From contig MUGG01000214.1 of NCBI GenBank assembly GCA_002148405.1, positions 1 through 64,000 on the forward strand: DNA of 64,000 nt. The letters are read 5' to 3'. The translations under genes were made by a program, and so were the position numbers. Shown here piece by piece: positions 45,940-57,054 of this stretch. Origin of the DNA: Alkalinema sp. CACIAM 70d (GTDB lineage: Bacteria > Cyanobacteriota > Cyanobacteriia > Leptolyngbyales > Leptolyngbyaceae). The first letter of the stretch is position 1, and every line of letters begins with the position of its first letter. Below the pieces are notes generated by a model. The model was given only the letters and a program-made list of their open reading frames with translations. It was not told the origin of the DNA and did no database searches.

Positions 45940-47229
45940 GTGTCTTCTACCGTGAACTCTGCGCAAAATCCATCTTCCACCACTAGTGCTGCTGGTAAAC
46001 ACCATCAAATCGTGATTGTCGGCGGAGGAGCCGCAGGCATTACCGTTGCGGCGCAACTACTCAAGCAGTCCCGATCGTTAGATGTGGCGATCATTGAACC
46101 CTCGGCGAAGCATGATTACCAACCGGGGTGGACTCTTGTAGGGGGTGGCGTTGCGCCCCTGTCCGACTTTGTGCGGGATGAAAAAGCGGTGATCCCTCCT
46201 GGTGCAAAGTGGTTGCAAACGGCTGTGGCTAGCTTTGATCCCGCTCAAAATACCCTCACCACGATCGACGGCCAGCAGATTCACTACGATTACCTGGTGG
46301 TCTGTCCTGGGATTCAAATCAATTGGCATTTGATTAAAGGACTCAAGGAAGCCCTGGGCAAAGGCGGTGTCACGAGTAACTATTCCAAAGAATTTGTCCC
46401 CTACACCTGGGAAACCATCCAAAACTTTAAAGGGGGCAACGCGATCTTCACCCACCCCGCTACGCCGATTAAATGTGGGGGCGCGCCGCAAAAAATTATG
46501 TATATGGCCGACGATGCCTTCAAAAATCGCGGTCTGGGCAGCAAAACTAACGTGACTTTCTGCATTGCTGGCCCCAAAATGTTCCCGATCGCGCCCTACT
46601 CGGCAACGTTGGATCAAGTTGTGGCTCGCCGGGGCATTACGCCAAAATTCCTGCATAACCTGAAGGAAATTAAAGCCGATACGAAGGAAGCGGTTTTTGA
46701 TGTTACCTCTGCCGACGGCGTGCAGGAAGTCACCCTGCCCTACGACATGATTCATGTGACGCCGCCCATGAGTCCCCCCGACTTCATCAAGCAAAGCCCC
46801 TTCGCCAACGAAGCGGGCTGGGTGGATGTCCACAAACACACCTTGCAGCACAACCGCTACCCCAACGTCTTTTCCCTAGGGGATGCCTCCTCTCTGCCCA
46901 CCTCCAAAACCGCTGCCGCCGCCCGCAAACAAGCCCCTGTTCTGGTACACAACCTGTTGGCGGTGATGAATTCCCAGCCCTGCGATGCCCAGTACAACGG
47001 CTACACCTGCTGCCCGTTGATTACCGGCTACCAATCGGCCATGATGGCGGAATTTGACTACGACGGTAATTTAACCCCGTCCTTCCCCCTCGATCCCACC
47101 AAAGAGCGCTACATCATGTATCTAGCCAAGGTGCACGTTCTGCCCTGGCTCTACTGGAACCGCATGTTGACGGGCGAAAGCTTTGAGGCCGATGTGTTTA
47201 AACCCCTGAAAAAGCTGGCGGGTTGGTAA
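45940..47229 (+). CDS. sqr: Sulfide:quinone oxidoreductase, type II
   Basis: The flavoprotein oxidises sulfide and passes electrons to the membrane quinone pool. The N-terminal FAD site is IVIVGGGAAGITVAAQL. The two redox cysteines of the type II (mitochondrial SQOR-like) group are kept: Cys179 in PIKCGGAPQK and Cys358 in YTCCPLITGY. The FAD-binding FSLGDASSLPTSKT and the EFDYDGN end motif are also present. GTG 45940 is chosen because GGAG lies nine bases upstream; the frame remains open to a TTG at 45910. It gives 429 residues. A convergent ArsR-family gene follows. In cyanobacteria SQR confers sulfide tolerance or drives anoxygenic electron flow. Confidence 0.93.
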   Translation: MSSTVNSAQNPSSTTSAAGKHHQIVIVGGGAAGITVAAQLLKQSRSLDVAIIEPSAKHDYQPGWTLVGGGVAPLSDFVRDEKAVIPPGAKWLQTAVASFDPAQNTLTTIDGQQIHYDYLVVCPGIQINWHLIKGLKEALGKGGVTSNYSKEFVPYTWETIQNFKGGNAIFTHPATPIKCGGAPQKIMYMADDAFKNRGLGSKTNVTFCIAGPKMFPIAPYSATLDQVVARRGITPKFLHNLKEIKADTKEAVFDVTSADGVQEVTLPYDMIHVTPPMSPPDFIKQSPFANEAGWVDVHKHTLQHNRYPNVFSLGDASSLPTSKTAAAARKQAPVLVHNLLAVMNSQPCDAQYNGYTCCPLITGYQSAMMAEFDYDGNLTPSFPLDPTKERYIMYLAKVHVLPWLYWNRMLTGESFEADVFKPLKKLAGW

Positions 47230-47305
47230 GTGGTTGGCAGCACTCAGTTTAAGTGGTTGGTAGCACTTAGTTTTGGTAGCACTTAGTTTTTAGTAGCTCT
47301 TAGTT
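47228..47305. repeat. 23-bp repeat, two copies plus partial copies, between sqr and arsR
   Basis: AAGTGGTTGG(C/T)AGCACT(C/T)AGTTT occurs at 47228-47250 and 47251-47273; partial copies follow at 47274-47305. The first copy overlaps the sqr stop codon and the last one touches the end of arsR. Confidence 0.85.
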
Positions 47306-47896
47306 AAAGTTACCGGCTTCTTGCAGCCATTCTGTGGGGGGAAGACGGCGGTAGGTGCCATCTTTGCGGCTCATGAGTTGATAACCAATCAATTCCCGAC
47401 GCAAGGTGGCGCAGTCTTCGTGGTGCTGCTTGAGAATGGCGTTGATTTCTTTTTCGGAATAATCCCGATCGGGTTCAATTTTTTGGACTAGCCATTTCAG
47501 CAAGACAAACCGCTTTTTGCGGGCCGCAGGAATGCTGAGGATGCGATCGTTTTCGACAAAGGCTTTCAATACCGTGGTTTCCCAAGCTTCTGGTTGCACC
47601 GATTGCGCCAGGGTTTTGAGTTGTTCGGAGGAGAGGAGGTCACGGCTGAGCAATTGAAGTTGTTCGGAGTTGAGCCGGTAGAGATGGGTATTGCCTTCGG
47701 GATTCAGCAGCACCAAGTTTAGAGACTTCAGCTTGGCGAGGTGGTGGGAGATGGTAGGCGCTTTGAGATGTAGCAGAGCGGCCATTTCTTCCACACTACA
47801 TTCACGCTGGGCCAGTAGCCCTAGCAGTTTTAGTCGAGTTTCGTCGCTCAGGACTTTGAAGAAGTCCAGGAGGGTTTGTAGATTCTCAGGGGCCAT
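47300..47896 (-). CDS. ArsR-family transcriptional repressor with C-terminal DUF2087 domain
   Basis: The 198-residue protein has a winged helix-turn-helix of ArsR type (residues 5-85; FFKVLSDETRLKLLGLLAQ, recognition helix KAPTISHHLAKLKSL). A C-terminal DUF2087 domain spans about 120-195 (RILSIPAARKKRFVLLKWLV, RDYSEKEINAIL, GTYRRLP). The metal-binding ELCVC box of classical ArsR reads RECSVEEM here, with a single cysteine (C33); the other cysteine is C162. That pair could sense sulfane sulfur, as in SqrR-type regulators, or respond to another signal. It is convergent with sqr and has a strong dyad upstream of its own start. Confidence 0.9.
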   Translation of the reverse strand: MAPENLQTLLDFFKVLSDETRLKLLGLLAQRECSVEEMAALLHLKAPTISHHLAKLKSLNLVLLNPEGNTHLYRLNSEQLQLLSRDLLSSEQLKTLAQSVQPEAWETTVLKAFVENDRILSIPAARKKRFVLLKWLVQKIEPDRDYSEKEINAILKQHHEDCATLRRELIGYQLMSRKDGTYRRLPPTEWLQEAGNFN

Positions 47897-47920
47897 GGGG
47901 CATTACCGGAAATACAGTTG

Positions 47921-47957
47921 ATTAGATACTTATCTAATTAGAATTCTATCTAATTAG
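47921..47957. promoter_or_regulatory. ArsR-type operator: dyad plus direct repeat
   Basis: ATTAGATA (47921-47928) and TATCTAAT (47931-47938) form a perfect dyad with a two-base spacer. TATCTAATTAG occurs twice (47931-47941 and 47947-47957), 16 bases apart. The element ends 61 bases before the arsR start and also lies in the promoter region of the divergent pentapeptide gene. Confidence 0.75.
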
Positions 47958-47970
47958 TTCCGGGAATGTC

Positions 47971-48018
47971 CACTCGATGAGGCTTGCACTCGATGAGGCT
48001 TGCACTCGATAAGGCTTG
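47971..48018. repeat. 16-bp tandem repeat, three copies
   Basis: CACTCGATGAGGCTTG occurs at 47971 and 47987, and with one change (G to A) at 48003. It lies just beyond the arsR operator. Confidence 0.92.
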
Positions 48019-48075
48019 CAATAGTATTCCACCGTTTATAAGTGACAATGAAGGGATTGAGTGGGAGGCGGCTAC

Positions 48076-48660
48076 ATGGCGATCGAAAGTCTGCGTCGGA
48101 GTTGGAGCAATCCGTGCGGGACGAGCATCGGGCATAGACTACAAAGCGGGCATAGACTACAAAGATTGTGGCGTTTTGGTATTTGCTTGATCATGCTCCT
48201 GGTAGGATTCTGGTTGAACCTCGCCCCTGCTCAAGCGTTGGACTATCCCCCGCCCCTGTCCTACAGCAACGCGGATTTAAAAGGCCAAAATTTTTCGGGG
48301 CAGGTTTTGCGCACGGCGGAGTTTTCCAATGCCAATTTGGAAGATGCCAACTTTAGCGCGGCGGATCTGCGTGGGGTCGTCATGAGTGCATCGGTGTTGA
48401 CGGGCACCAATCTCCACGCAGCGAACTTAGGCAATGCCTTGATGGATCAGGTGAAGTTTAAGCAAACGGACTTGAGTGATGCCATTCTGACGGAAGCAAT
48501 TCTCCTGCACTCCACCTTTGAAGCGATCGACATTACAGGGGCCGACTTCACCGATGCCATTTTGGATGGGGCGCAGATAGCTAAGCTTTGCCAAATCGCA
48601 GGGGGCACCAATTCCATCACCGGGGTTAGTACTAGAGACTCCCTCGGCTGCCTGGATTAG
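48076..48660 (+). CDS. Secreted or thylakoid-lumenal pentapeptide repeat protein
   Basis: The start ATG 48076 is preceded by GGAGG. A long N-terminal region leads to a signal sequence (FGICLIMLLVGFWLNLAPAQA, cleavage after AQA). About 20 pentapeptide units follow (ADLKGQNFSG, ANLEDANFSA, ADLRGV...), ending in a CQIAGGTN ... SLGCLD tail. The tail with two cysteines resembles lumenal pentapeptide proteins of thylakoids. An 18-bp duplication (48130-48164) in the region before the signal adds six residues. It is divergent from the ArsR gene across the operator region. Confidence 0.87.
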   Translation: MAIESLRRSWSNPCGTSIGHRLQSGHRLQRLWRFGICLIMLLVGFWLNLAPAQALDYPPPLSYSNADLKGQNFSGQVLRTAEFSNANLEDANFSAADLRGVVMSASVLTGTNLHAANLGNALMDQVKFKQTDLSDAILTEAILLHSTFEAIDITGADFTDAILDGAQIAKLCQIAGGTNSITGVSTRDSLGCLD

Positions 48661-48863
48661 GTGGCTCAGATTTCCACGGGGCCAGTACCTGTTTCCAATA
48701 ACCTTTTCAGATACTCTTGCCTTTTCAGATACACTTTGTTAGTGAGCTAGGGAATTTGTGTGCTGGTGACTGAATTCTGGTGATCTGGGTCACTAGGTTT
48801 AAATCCTCTGGGTCAATCCTCTGCGACCGTTTGTTAACGCTTTCCGCCCATTCTGTCAGTCCC

Positions 48864-50051
48864 ATGGTGAATTCCAATCCTGTTCAACAAACTGTACCGA
48901 CTCAAGTACAACGGGTTGGAATCATTGGCGGAGGGCAATTAGCCTGGATGATGGCTGAAGCAGCCCAAAAACTAGGCATTGAACTAATCGTACAGACCCC
49001 CCATCCCACCGATCCTGCCGTCACGATCGCGCGGGAATCGATTTTTGCCCCCGTCGCCGATGCAGACGCCACAGCAACCTTGGCGCAACGCTGCGATGTG
49101 ATTACCTTTGAAAACGAGTTTGTCGATCTGCCTAAGTTGAATCGACTAGCGCAGGAGGGCGTTATTTTTCGTCCCGGACTCAATTGCCTAACGCCCTTGC
49201 TGGACAAGTACCACCAGCGCTGTTTTCTGCGCCACCGGGACTTGCCGACCCCCGATTTTTCGCTCTTGCCCACTTCCCCCTATCCGCTGATTCCCAACCG
49301 CCTGCCCTGTGTGCTGAAAACGCGCCGCCTGGGCTACGACGGCTACGGCACCTTCATCGTTAAGACGGAGGATCAGTTTGAAGAGTTGATCTATAAAATT
49401 CCCGTCGATGCCCTGATGCTGGAAGAGTTTGTGCCCTTTACCCGCGAGTTGGCGGTGATGGCGGCCCGATCGCTCAGCGGGGAAGTGGTGGTCTATCCGA
49501 TCGTGGAAACCCAGCAGGAAAACCAAGTCTGTCGGCGGGTCTTTGTACCGACGGATCTGTTGCCACGGGTAGAACAGCAAGTCCATGCGATCGCCCAAAC
49601 CATTCTGGAAAGCTTGCAGTATGTGGGGATCCTGGGGATCGAATTATTTCTGACAGAGGACGATCGGGTCTTGGTGAACGAGATTGCTCCCCGCACCCAC
49701 AATTCCGGCCATTACACCTTGGATGCCTGCCAAGTCTCCCAGTTTGAACAACAGTTACGCGCGGTCTGTGGCTTACCCCTGGGCAGTCCGGCGTTGAATT
49801 GTACTGGGGCAGTGATGGTTAATCTGCTGGGCTTTGAAAGCTCCAGTGGTGACTATGCCCAACAACGCCAGCAGCTAGCGGCCATTCCTAACGCCCAGGT
49901 GCATTGGTACGGTAAAACAGAATCTCGCCCAGGCCGCAAGTTGGGGCATGTTACGGTGCGGCTATTCCAGGAAGAGAATTTAGCCGAGACCTCGATCGCC
50001 CTAGCCCAGGAAATTGAGCGCATTTGGTATCCTGCCCAGACCTCGAGTTAA
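48864..50051 (+). CDS. purK: 5-(carboxyamino)imidazole ribonucleotide synthase
   Basis: PurK carboxylates aminoimidazole ribonucleotide with ATP and bicarbonate in purine synthesis. Signatures of the ATP-grasp fold are GIIGGGQLAWMMAEAA at the N-terminus, TFENEFVD, LKTRRLGYDGYG (ATP site), MLEEFVPFTRELAVM, GIELFLTEDDRVLVNEIAPRTHNSGH and YGKTESRPGRKLGHV. ATG 48864 gives 395 residues; the open frame extends upstream to 48780 but without family sequence. The 6S RNA gene lies downstream, a linkage known from Synechococcus ssaA. Confidence 0.96.
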   Translation: MVNSNPVQQTVPTQVQRVGIIGGGQLAWMMAEAAQKLGIELIVQTPHPTDPAVTIARESIFAPVADADATATLAQRCDVITFENEFVDLPKLNRLAQEGVIFRPGLNCLTPLLDKYHQRCFLRHRDLPTPDFSLLPTSPYPLIPNRLPCVLKTRRLGYDGYGTFIVKTEDQFEELIYKIPVDALMLEEFVPFTRELAVMAARSLSGEVVVYPIVETQQENQVCRRVFVPTDLLPRVEQQVHAIAQTILESLQYVGILGIELFLTEDDRVLVNEIAPRTHNSGHYTLDACQVSQFEQQLRAVCGLPLGSPALNCTGAVMVNLLGFESSSGDYAQQRQQLAAIPNAQVHWYGKTESRPGRKLGHVTVRLFQEENLAETSIALAQEIERIWYPAQTSS

Positions 50052-50141
50052 CCGCTGCCCCCCTGCTGCCTTCCGGCCAAACTAGCCAATCCCGGCCTCC
50101 ACCGTTTACAATACTGGAAGGTTCACGGCTACGTTGGTGAC

Positions 50142-50334
50142 TGCCAATAATGTTTTTTGATCTATGTCTTTTCTTATAAGGGAACCTCACGGATCTTGCG
50201 GCAGTAGACTGAGCTTGTACTCAGAAACTTTATGCGAGATATAACGGTACCCACCTGGTTTAAGCCAGGTCTAAAACTGAGGTAAGACGGCGCAGCGGTG
50301 AACCCACCTAAGCAATTTGGTTAAACATTTGGCA
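50142..50334 (+). ncRNA. ssaA: 6S RNA
   Basis: 6S RNA binds RNA polymerase and mimics an open promoter. TGCCAATAATG (50142-50152) and CATTTGGCA (50326-50334) can close a terminal helix and give about 193 nucleotides, against 185 for Synechococcus 6S RNA. The interior can form the long, interrupted rod with a large central bulge (for example the 50185-50210 and 50275-50300 regions). Its position immediately after purK matches the published ssaA location. There is no close sequence match to check against here, so the family assignment rests on structure, size and position. Confidence 0.7.
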
Positions 50335-50372
50335 TTGGTATGCAAGACGCTGACAAAAGTCAGTCTTTAGAT

Positions 50373-50397
50373 CTCAACTGGATTCAGTTGAGTTTTT
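50373..50397 (+). terminator. Rho-independent terminator after 6S RNA
   Basis: CTCAACTG (50373-50380) pairs perfectly with CAGTTGAG (50385-50392) around GATT, followed by TTTTT. A smaller stem (CTGAC/GTCAG) precedes it at about 50350. Confidence 0.9.
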
Positions 50398-50533
50398 AGT
50401 TTTTAGGCAAGTTTTTAAACCACGATCGCTGTAACGAGGATCAGTTAACCGCTTGCAAGAAAGATGGTCGCTCTTAGCAGGTTACGGTAAGGTTAAAAGT
50501 AACTCAACTTCTTTTGCGGGAAAGATTGTTCCA

Positions 50534-51814
50534 TTGAACCTTTTGTCATTACCGATCGCTGCTCCTAGCGCTGTTTCTCGGGTTTGTTTAGACAACGGTT
50601 TGACCCTGATTCACCACCAAATGACTGCGACCGATGCGATCGCAGTGGATGTCTGGGTGAAGGCCGGTGCAATTTTGGAACCCGATGACGCTTCGGGCAT
50701 GGCGCACTTTCTGGAACACATGATTTTTAAGGGCAGCGATCGCCTTCTGCCCGGAGATTTTGACGCCATTATTGAAAATCACGGTGGCACCACCAACGCA
50801 GCCACAGGGCAGGATTACGCTCATTTTTTCCTAGTTTGTGGGGCGCATTCCCTGGGGGAAACGCTGCCCTGTTTGGCGGAATTACTTCTAAATGCGGCGA
50901 TTCCCGATGAGGAATTTGAGCGGGAACGGGAAGTCGTGTTTGAAGAAATGCGCCAAGCCTATGACAACCCCGACTGGCTGGGCTTCCAAGCGCTGTTGGA
51001 AATGGTGTATCAACGCCATGCCTATGGTCGATCGATTCTGGGAACGACCGAAACCTTGATGCGGATGACCCCGGAGCGCCTGCGCCAGTTCCACCGATCG
51101 CGCTACCAGCCGGAACATATGACGGTGGTGATCACGGGCAATCTCAGCCAAGCGGAGGCCATCCAAGCCGTCAGTCAAGCTTTCCACACTTTCCCAACGC
51201 CCACGCCCTTTGATCCCTACCAGTCCGATGCCGAACCGCCGATCGTGGGAATTCGCCGTCAAGTCTTGCAACTGCCCCAGGCGGAACAGGCGCGGCTGAT
51301 GCTGGCTTGGATTGCACCGGGATCCCAATCGAAGCGCGATCGCTGGTCGGTGAAAGGTTTGGATCTACTCTCTGTGCTGTTGACCGAGGGACGCACCTCG
51401 CGCCTCGTGCGGGAATTGAGGGAGGAACGTAATCTCGTGCTGGATGTCAGCGCCGCTGTTTCCATGCAGCAGGATTCCAGCATTTTTACGATTACGGCTT
51501 GGCTGGATCCCGAGGATTTAGATCGGGTAGAGGCCATCATCGGCGATCGACTCTCGGAGTTGACCCATGCGCCCATTACACCCACGGAACTAAACCGAGC
51601 CAAGCGGCTCATTTGCAACGACCACGCCTTTTCCTCGGAGTCGCCCAGCCAAATTGCCAGTCTCTACGGTTACAACCACACCTTGGCAGAACTGGAAGCA
51701 GCGCTGACCTATCCCGACGATATCCGATCGTTTGTTTCCGGCGATCTCTGTAATATTGCCAGCCAGTTTCTCTCGCCGTACCACTATGCAGCGGTGATTG
51801 TACGCCCGGAGTAG
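50534..51814 (+). CDS. M16-family zinc peptidase (processing peptidase-like)
   Basis: The zinc motif HFLEHMIFKG (inverted HxxEH) is present with the downstream glutamate in the EFEREREVVFEEMRQ region, so this is a catalytically complete M16 protein and not only the inactive partner. The first domain starts VCLDNGLTLIHHQ. It is about 427 residues from a TTG at 50534; the open frame extends to 50453 but the earlier residues are not family-like, and the choice of start is uncertain. Homologues process or clear peptides in the cytoplasm or periplasm. No signal peptide is obvious. The gene is followed by a strong terminator. Confidence 0.92.
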   Translation: MNLLSLPIAAPSAVSRVCLDNGLTLIHHQMTATDAIAVDVWVKAGAILEPDDASGMAHFLEHMIFKGSDRLLPGDFDAIIENHGGTTNAATGQDYAHFFLVCGAHSLGETLPCLAELLLNAAIPDEEFEREREVVFEEMRQAYDNPDWLGFQALLEMVYQRHAYGRSILGTTETLMRMTPERLRQFHRSRYQPEHMTVVITGNLSQAEAIQAVSQAFHTFPTPTPFDPYQSDAEPPIVGIRRQVLQLPQAEQARLMLAWIAPGSQSKRDRWSVKGLDLLSVLLTEGRTSRLVRELREERNLVLDVSAAVSMQQDSSIFTITAWLDPEDLDRVEAIIGDRLSELTHAPITPTELNRAKRLICNDHAFSSESPSQIASLYGYNHTLAELEAALTYPDDIRSFVSGDLCNIASQFLSPYHYAAVIVRPE

Positions 51815-51835
51815 ACCTGTCGAAGTCTGCAAACA

Positions 51836-51875
51836 AAAATCCCCGATCGCTTTTGTTAGAACGATCGGGGATTTT
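51836..51875. terminator. Strong bidirectional terminator
   Basis: A 14-bp perfect stem (51836-51849 with 51862-51875) has the HIP1 core CGATCG at its tip and A/T tracts at its base on both sides. It follows the M16 gene. Confidence 0.85.
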
Positions 51876-51905
51876 ATTGAATTGATTGACTTGAGCTGGG
51901 ACTCT

Positions 51906-52018
51906 GATCCCCCTATCCCCCCTTAAAAAAGGGAACCAGAAAAAGGAGAGCACTAGAGCTTCAAAGTTCCTTTTTTACTTCAAAGTCCCCCTTATTCAGG
52001 GGGATTTAGGGGGGTTCG
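51906..52018. mobile_element. MITE-like palindromic element, copy B
   Basis: It begins GATCCCCCTA and ends TAGGGGGGTT, with inner palindromes around TTAAAAAA and TTATTCAG. The layout matches copy A, with a shorter A/T-rich centre. It lies between the M16 gene and ndhB. Confidence 0.7.
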
Positions 52019-52057
52019 AATCCATTCGTTAGACGCTGTCAATCACAGCCACGGAGC

Positions 52058-53668
52058 TTACTTCACCTTAGGAGCGACTGTACTGACGATCGGTGCTTTC
52101 GCGATCGACGTCGCCGAAGCATCCACAGGAGATTCCGCCAAGGTTTTTGCCTTGGTCACCGCTTGCAACATCGGCGTCTTCGCCACAGCAGCATCAGAGA
52201 AGGCAAACAACGGATTGGACAGAATCCCCGCGATCGACGTAGCCACCAGGGAAATAATCAGCCCCACTTGCAGCGGACGCATCCCCGGCAGATCCCAAGT
52301 CACCGGCGGGTAATTCTTCACCGCTTCCGACATTTCCTGCGGTTCCTTGACCACCATCATCTTGACCACACGGATGTAGTAGTAGATGGAGATCACACTC
52401 GTGACCAAGCCCAGCAGCACCAAGCCATAGGCTCCCGCTTGCCAACCAGCCCAGAACAGGTACAACTTCCCAAAGAAGCCCACCAGCGGCGGAATGCCCC
52501 CCAGGGAGAGCAGGCAAATCGACAGCGCTAAGGTCAACAGCGGATCCTTCTGGTACAGACCGGAGTATTCGCTAATCTGATCCGTCCCGGTTCGCAGCGA
52601 GAACAGAATCACGCAACTGAAAGCACCCAGGTTCATGAACAGGTAAGCCAGCAGGTAGAAAATCATGCTGGAGTAGCCCGCATTGGTGCCAATCACCAAC
52701 CCGATCATGATGAAACCCGCTTGACCGATCGATGAGTAGGCCAGCAGTCGCTTCATGCTGGTTTGCGCTAGGGCCACCACGTTGCCCAGCACCATACTCA
52801 AAATCGCCAAGGCGGTCATGACAAAGCGCCATTGATCATCCACCAAGGGGAAGGCCGTTACCAGTAAGCGAATTGCCAGGGCAAACCCGGCTGCTTTGGA
52901 TCCTACGGATAGAAAAGCTACTACGGGTGTAGGCGATCCTTCGTAAACATCCGGCGTCCACTGGTGGAACGGAACCGCCGCGATCTTGAAGGCGATACCC
53001 GCGATCGCAAACACCAGGGCAATCACCAGACCGATGGACGATCCCAGATCTGCACTAGCAATGTGAGCAGCAATCTCGCCCAGCTTGGTTTGCCCACCGG
53101 ACAGACCATAGAGCAGCGAAGACCCGTAGAGGAAAATCGCCGAACTGGAAGCCCCAATCAGCAAATATTTCAGCGCCGCTTCGTTCGATCGGGGATCCCG
53201 CTTGGTGTATCCCGTCAACAAATAAGAGGCAATACTCAACGTCTCCAACGAGACAAAAATCATGACTAACTCATCTGCGCCCGAGAGAAACATCCCCCCC
53301 AGCGTTGCAGTGAGTAGGATGGTGACAAACTCTGACAACGCCGTTCCTGACTGCTCGACATAGCGTACAGACATGAGGATGGTCACCGCTGCCGAAAGGG
53401 CAACGATCCCCCGGAAGGCGACACTCAGCGCGTCCCCATTAAAGCCACCCAGGAAAGAAATCGGATTCGCGACATTCCACTGTGTGGTGTAGAGCGCAAC
53501 CACTGCCGCAAGAAGACCCGCGATCGCAACGTAGGGCGTCCACTTCGCGGAGTTAGTCCGTCCCACAATCAGATCGCCAACAATGACAATCATCAACGTG
53601 GTGATGACGATGCCTTCTGGCAGGATGACGCCCGCATTCAATTGACTGGCAAGGCTTGCAAAATCCAT
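52058..53668 (-). CDS. ndhB: NAD(P)H-quinone oxidoreductase subunit 2 (NDH-1)
   Basis: NdhB is a proton-translocating membrane subunit of the thylakoid NDH-1 complex, used in respiration, cyclic electron flow and CO2 uptake. The 536-residue protein has about 14 membrane helices and the antiporter-like core with conserved lysines and glutamate (MIFVSLETLSIASYLLTGY, IAFKIAAVPFHQWTPDVYEG, LLAYSSIGQAGF, MNLGAFSCVILFSL, GGIPPLVGFFGKLYLF). It is single copy and unlinked to other ndh genes here, as usual. The C-terminal tail is a little longer than in most homologues. Confidence 0.96.
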   Translation of the reverse strand: MDFASLASQLNAGVILPEGIVITTLMIVIVGDLIVGRTNSAKWTPYVAIAGLLAAVVALYTTQWNVANPISFLGGFNGDALSVAFRGIVALSAAVTILMSVRYVEQSGTALSEFVTILLTATLGGMFLSGADELVMIFVSLETLSIASYLLTGYTKRDPRSNEAALKYLLIGASSSAIFLYGSSLLYGLSGGQTKLGEIAAHIASADLGSSIGLVIALVFAIAGIAFKIAAVPFHQWTPDVYEGSPTPVVAFLSVGSKAAGFALAIRLLVTAFPLVDDQWRFVMTALAILSMVLGNVVALAQTSMKRLLAYSSIGQAGFIMIGLVIGTNAGYSSMIFYLLAYLFMNLGAFSCVILFSLRTGTDQISEYSGLYQKDPLLTLALSICLLSLGGIPPLVGFFGKLYLFWAGWQAGAYGLVLLGLVTSVISIYYYIRVVKMMVVKEPQEMSEAVKNYPPVTWDLPGMRPLQVGLIISLVATSIAGILSNPLFAFSDAAVAKTPMLQAVTKAKTLAESPVDASATSIAKAPIVSTVAPKVK

Positions 53669-54256
53669 AGAACCGTCTCTAGGCTGCGTTAATCATAGCG
53701 GGAGAAATCTTGATTCTCCTCCATTGGATTGTACCGTGCAATTTGATAGGAGATTTTGCCTATTCCAGCTTTTTCAGGGGTCGAACGATTCAAGATCGCT
53801 AGGGATCGCCATAGAGATTGCACCGATCGCTGCTACGGTTTAGGGTGGATCATCACCTTCGGGCGGGTTAGAAATTTGCAAAATTTCCTCTGACTGCCCC
53901 CATTTCCCCCTCCTCCTTGAGTTCAAACTCAAGTTCATAAGTGACAGAGGGCTGTTATATATAGATATCCAGATATTTATTTTAGATAGCCACTACTCCA
54001 ATATCCGCTGCTAGCTGCTGCAAGATGTTGCCCATTGACCTCTCTGTTTTCCTAGAACTTGGCCCAGACCAGGGAAATGAGGGTTGCTAGTGGTGTATCT
54101 ATCTTCAAATCGGGGCACCATTCTTACAAAAACCTTGTAGTCACAGCGAAACTAACTCGTTATGGTTATAAGTTAAACAGGATGTGTTCGATCGCAACTT
54201 GGATCCAGCACAATTTTACTCTAGTCCACCTACCGCCGCTGTTCAGTCGGATTCCC
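53669..54256. other. Divergent spacer between ndhB and topA
   Basis: No gene is supported; the upstream extension of the topA frame (from 54059) does not look like topoisomerase. A perfect 8-bp dyad lies at 53916-53933 and A/T-rich promoter-like sequence at 53955-53990. Confidence 0.6.
53916..53933. promoter_or_regulatory. Perfect 8-bp dyad, candidate operator
   Basis: CTTGAGTT and AACTCAAG are separated by CA. The dyad lies 248 bases upstream of ndhB and 324 bases upstream of topA. Confidence 0.4.
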
Positions 54257-56971
<2,715 letters not shown>

Positions 56972-57054
56972 CTTAGGTGTTGCGCATCCCGATCGACCTG
57001 AAGGATCTGTCTAAACGATCGATCCTCTGGTCGATTGATGATCGTGAAGCCGGG

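Noticed and set aside
46078..46851. Antisense open frame (257 codons) opposite sqr
   Set aside because: The plus strand encodes a complete SQR with conserved redox cysteines; the antisense translation resembles no protein family.
52003..52030. A tRNA T-arm-like GGTTCGAATCC
   Set aside because: It forms the end of MITE-like copy B; no acceptor stem, anticodon arm or D-arm can be drawn around it.
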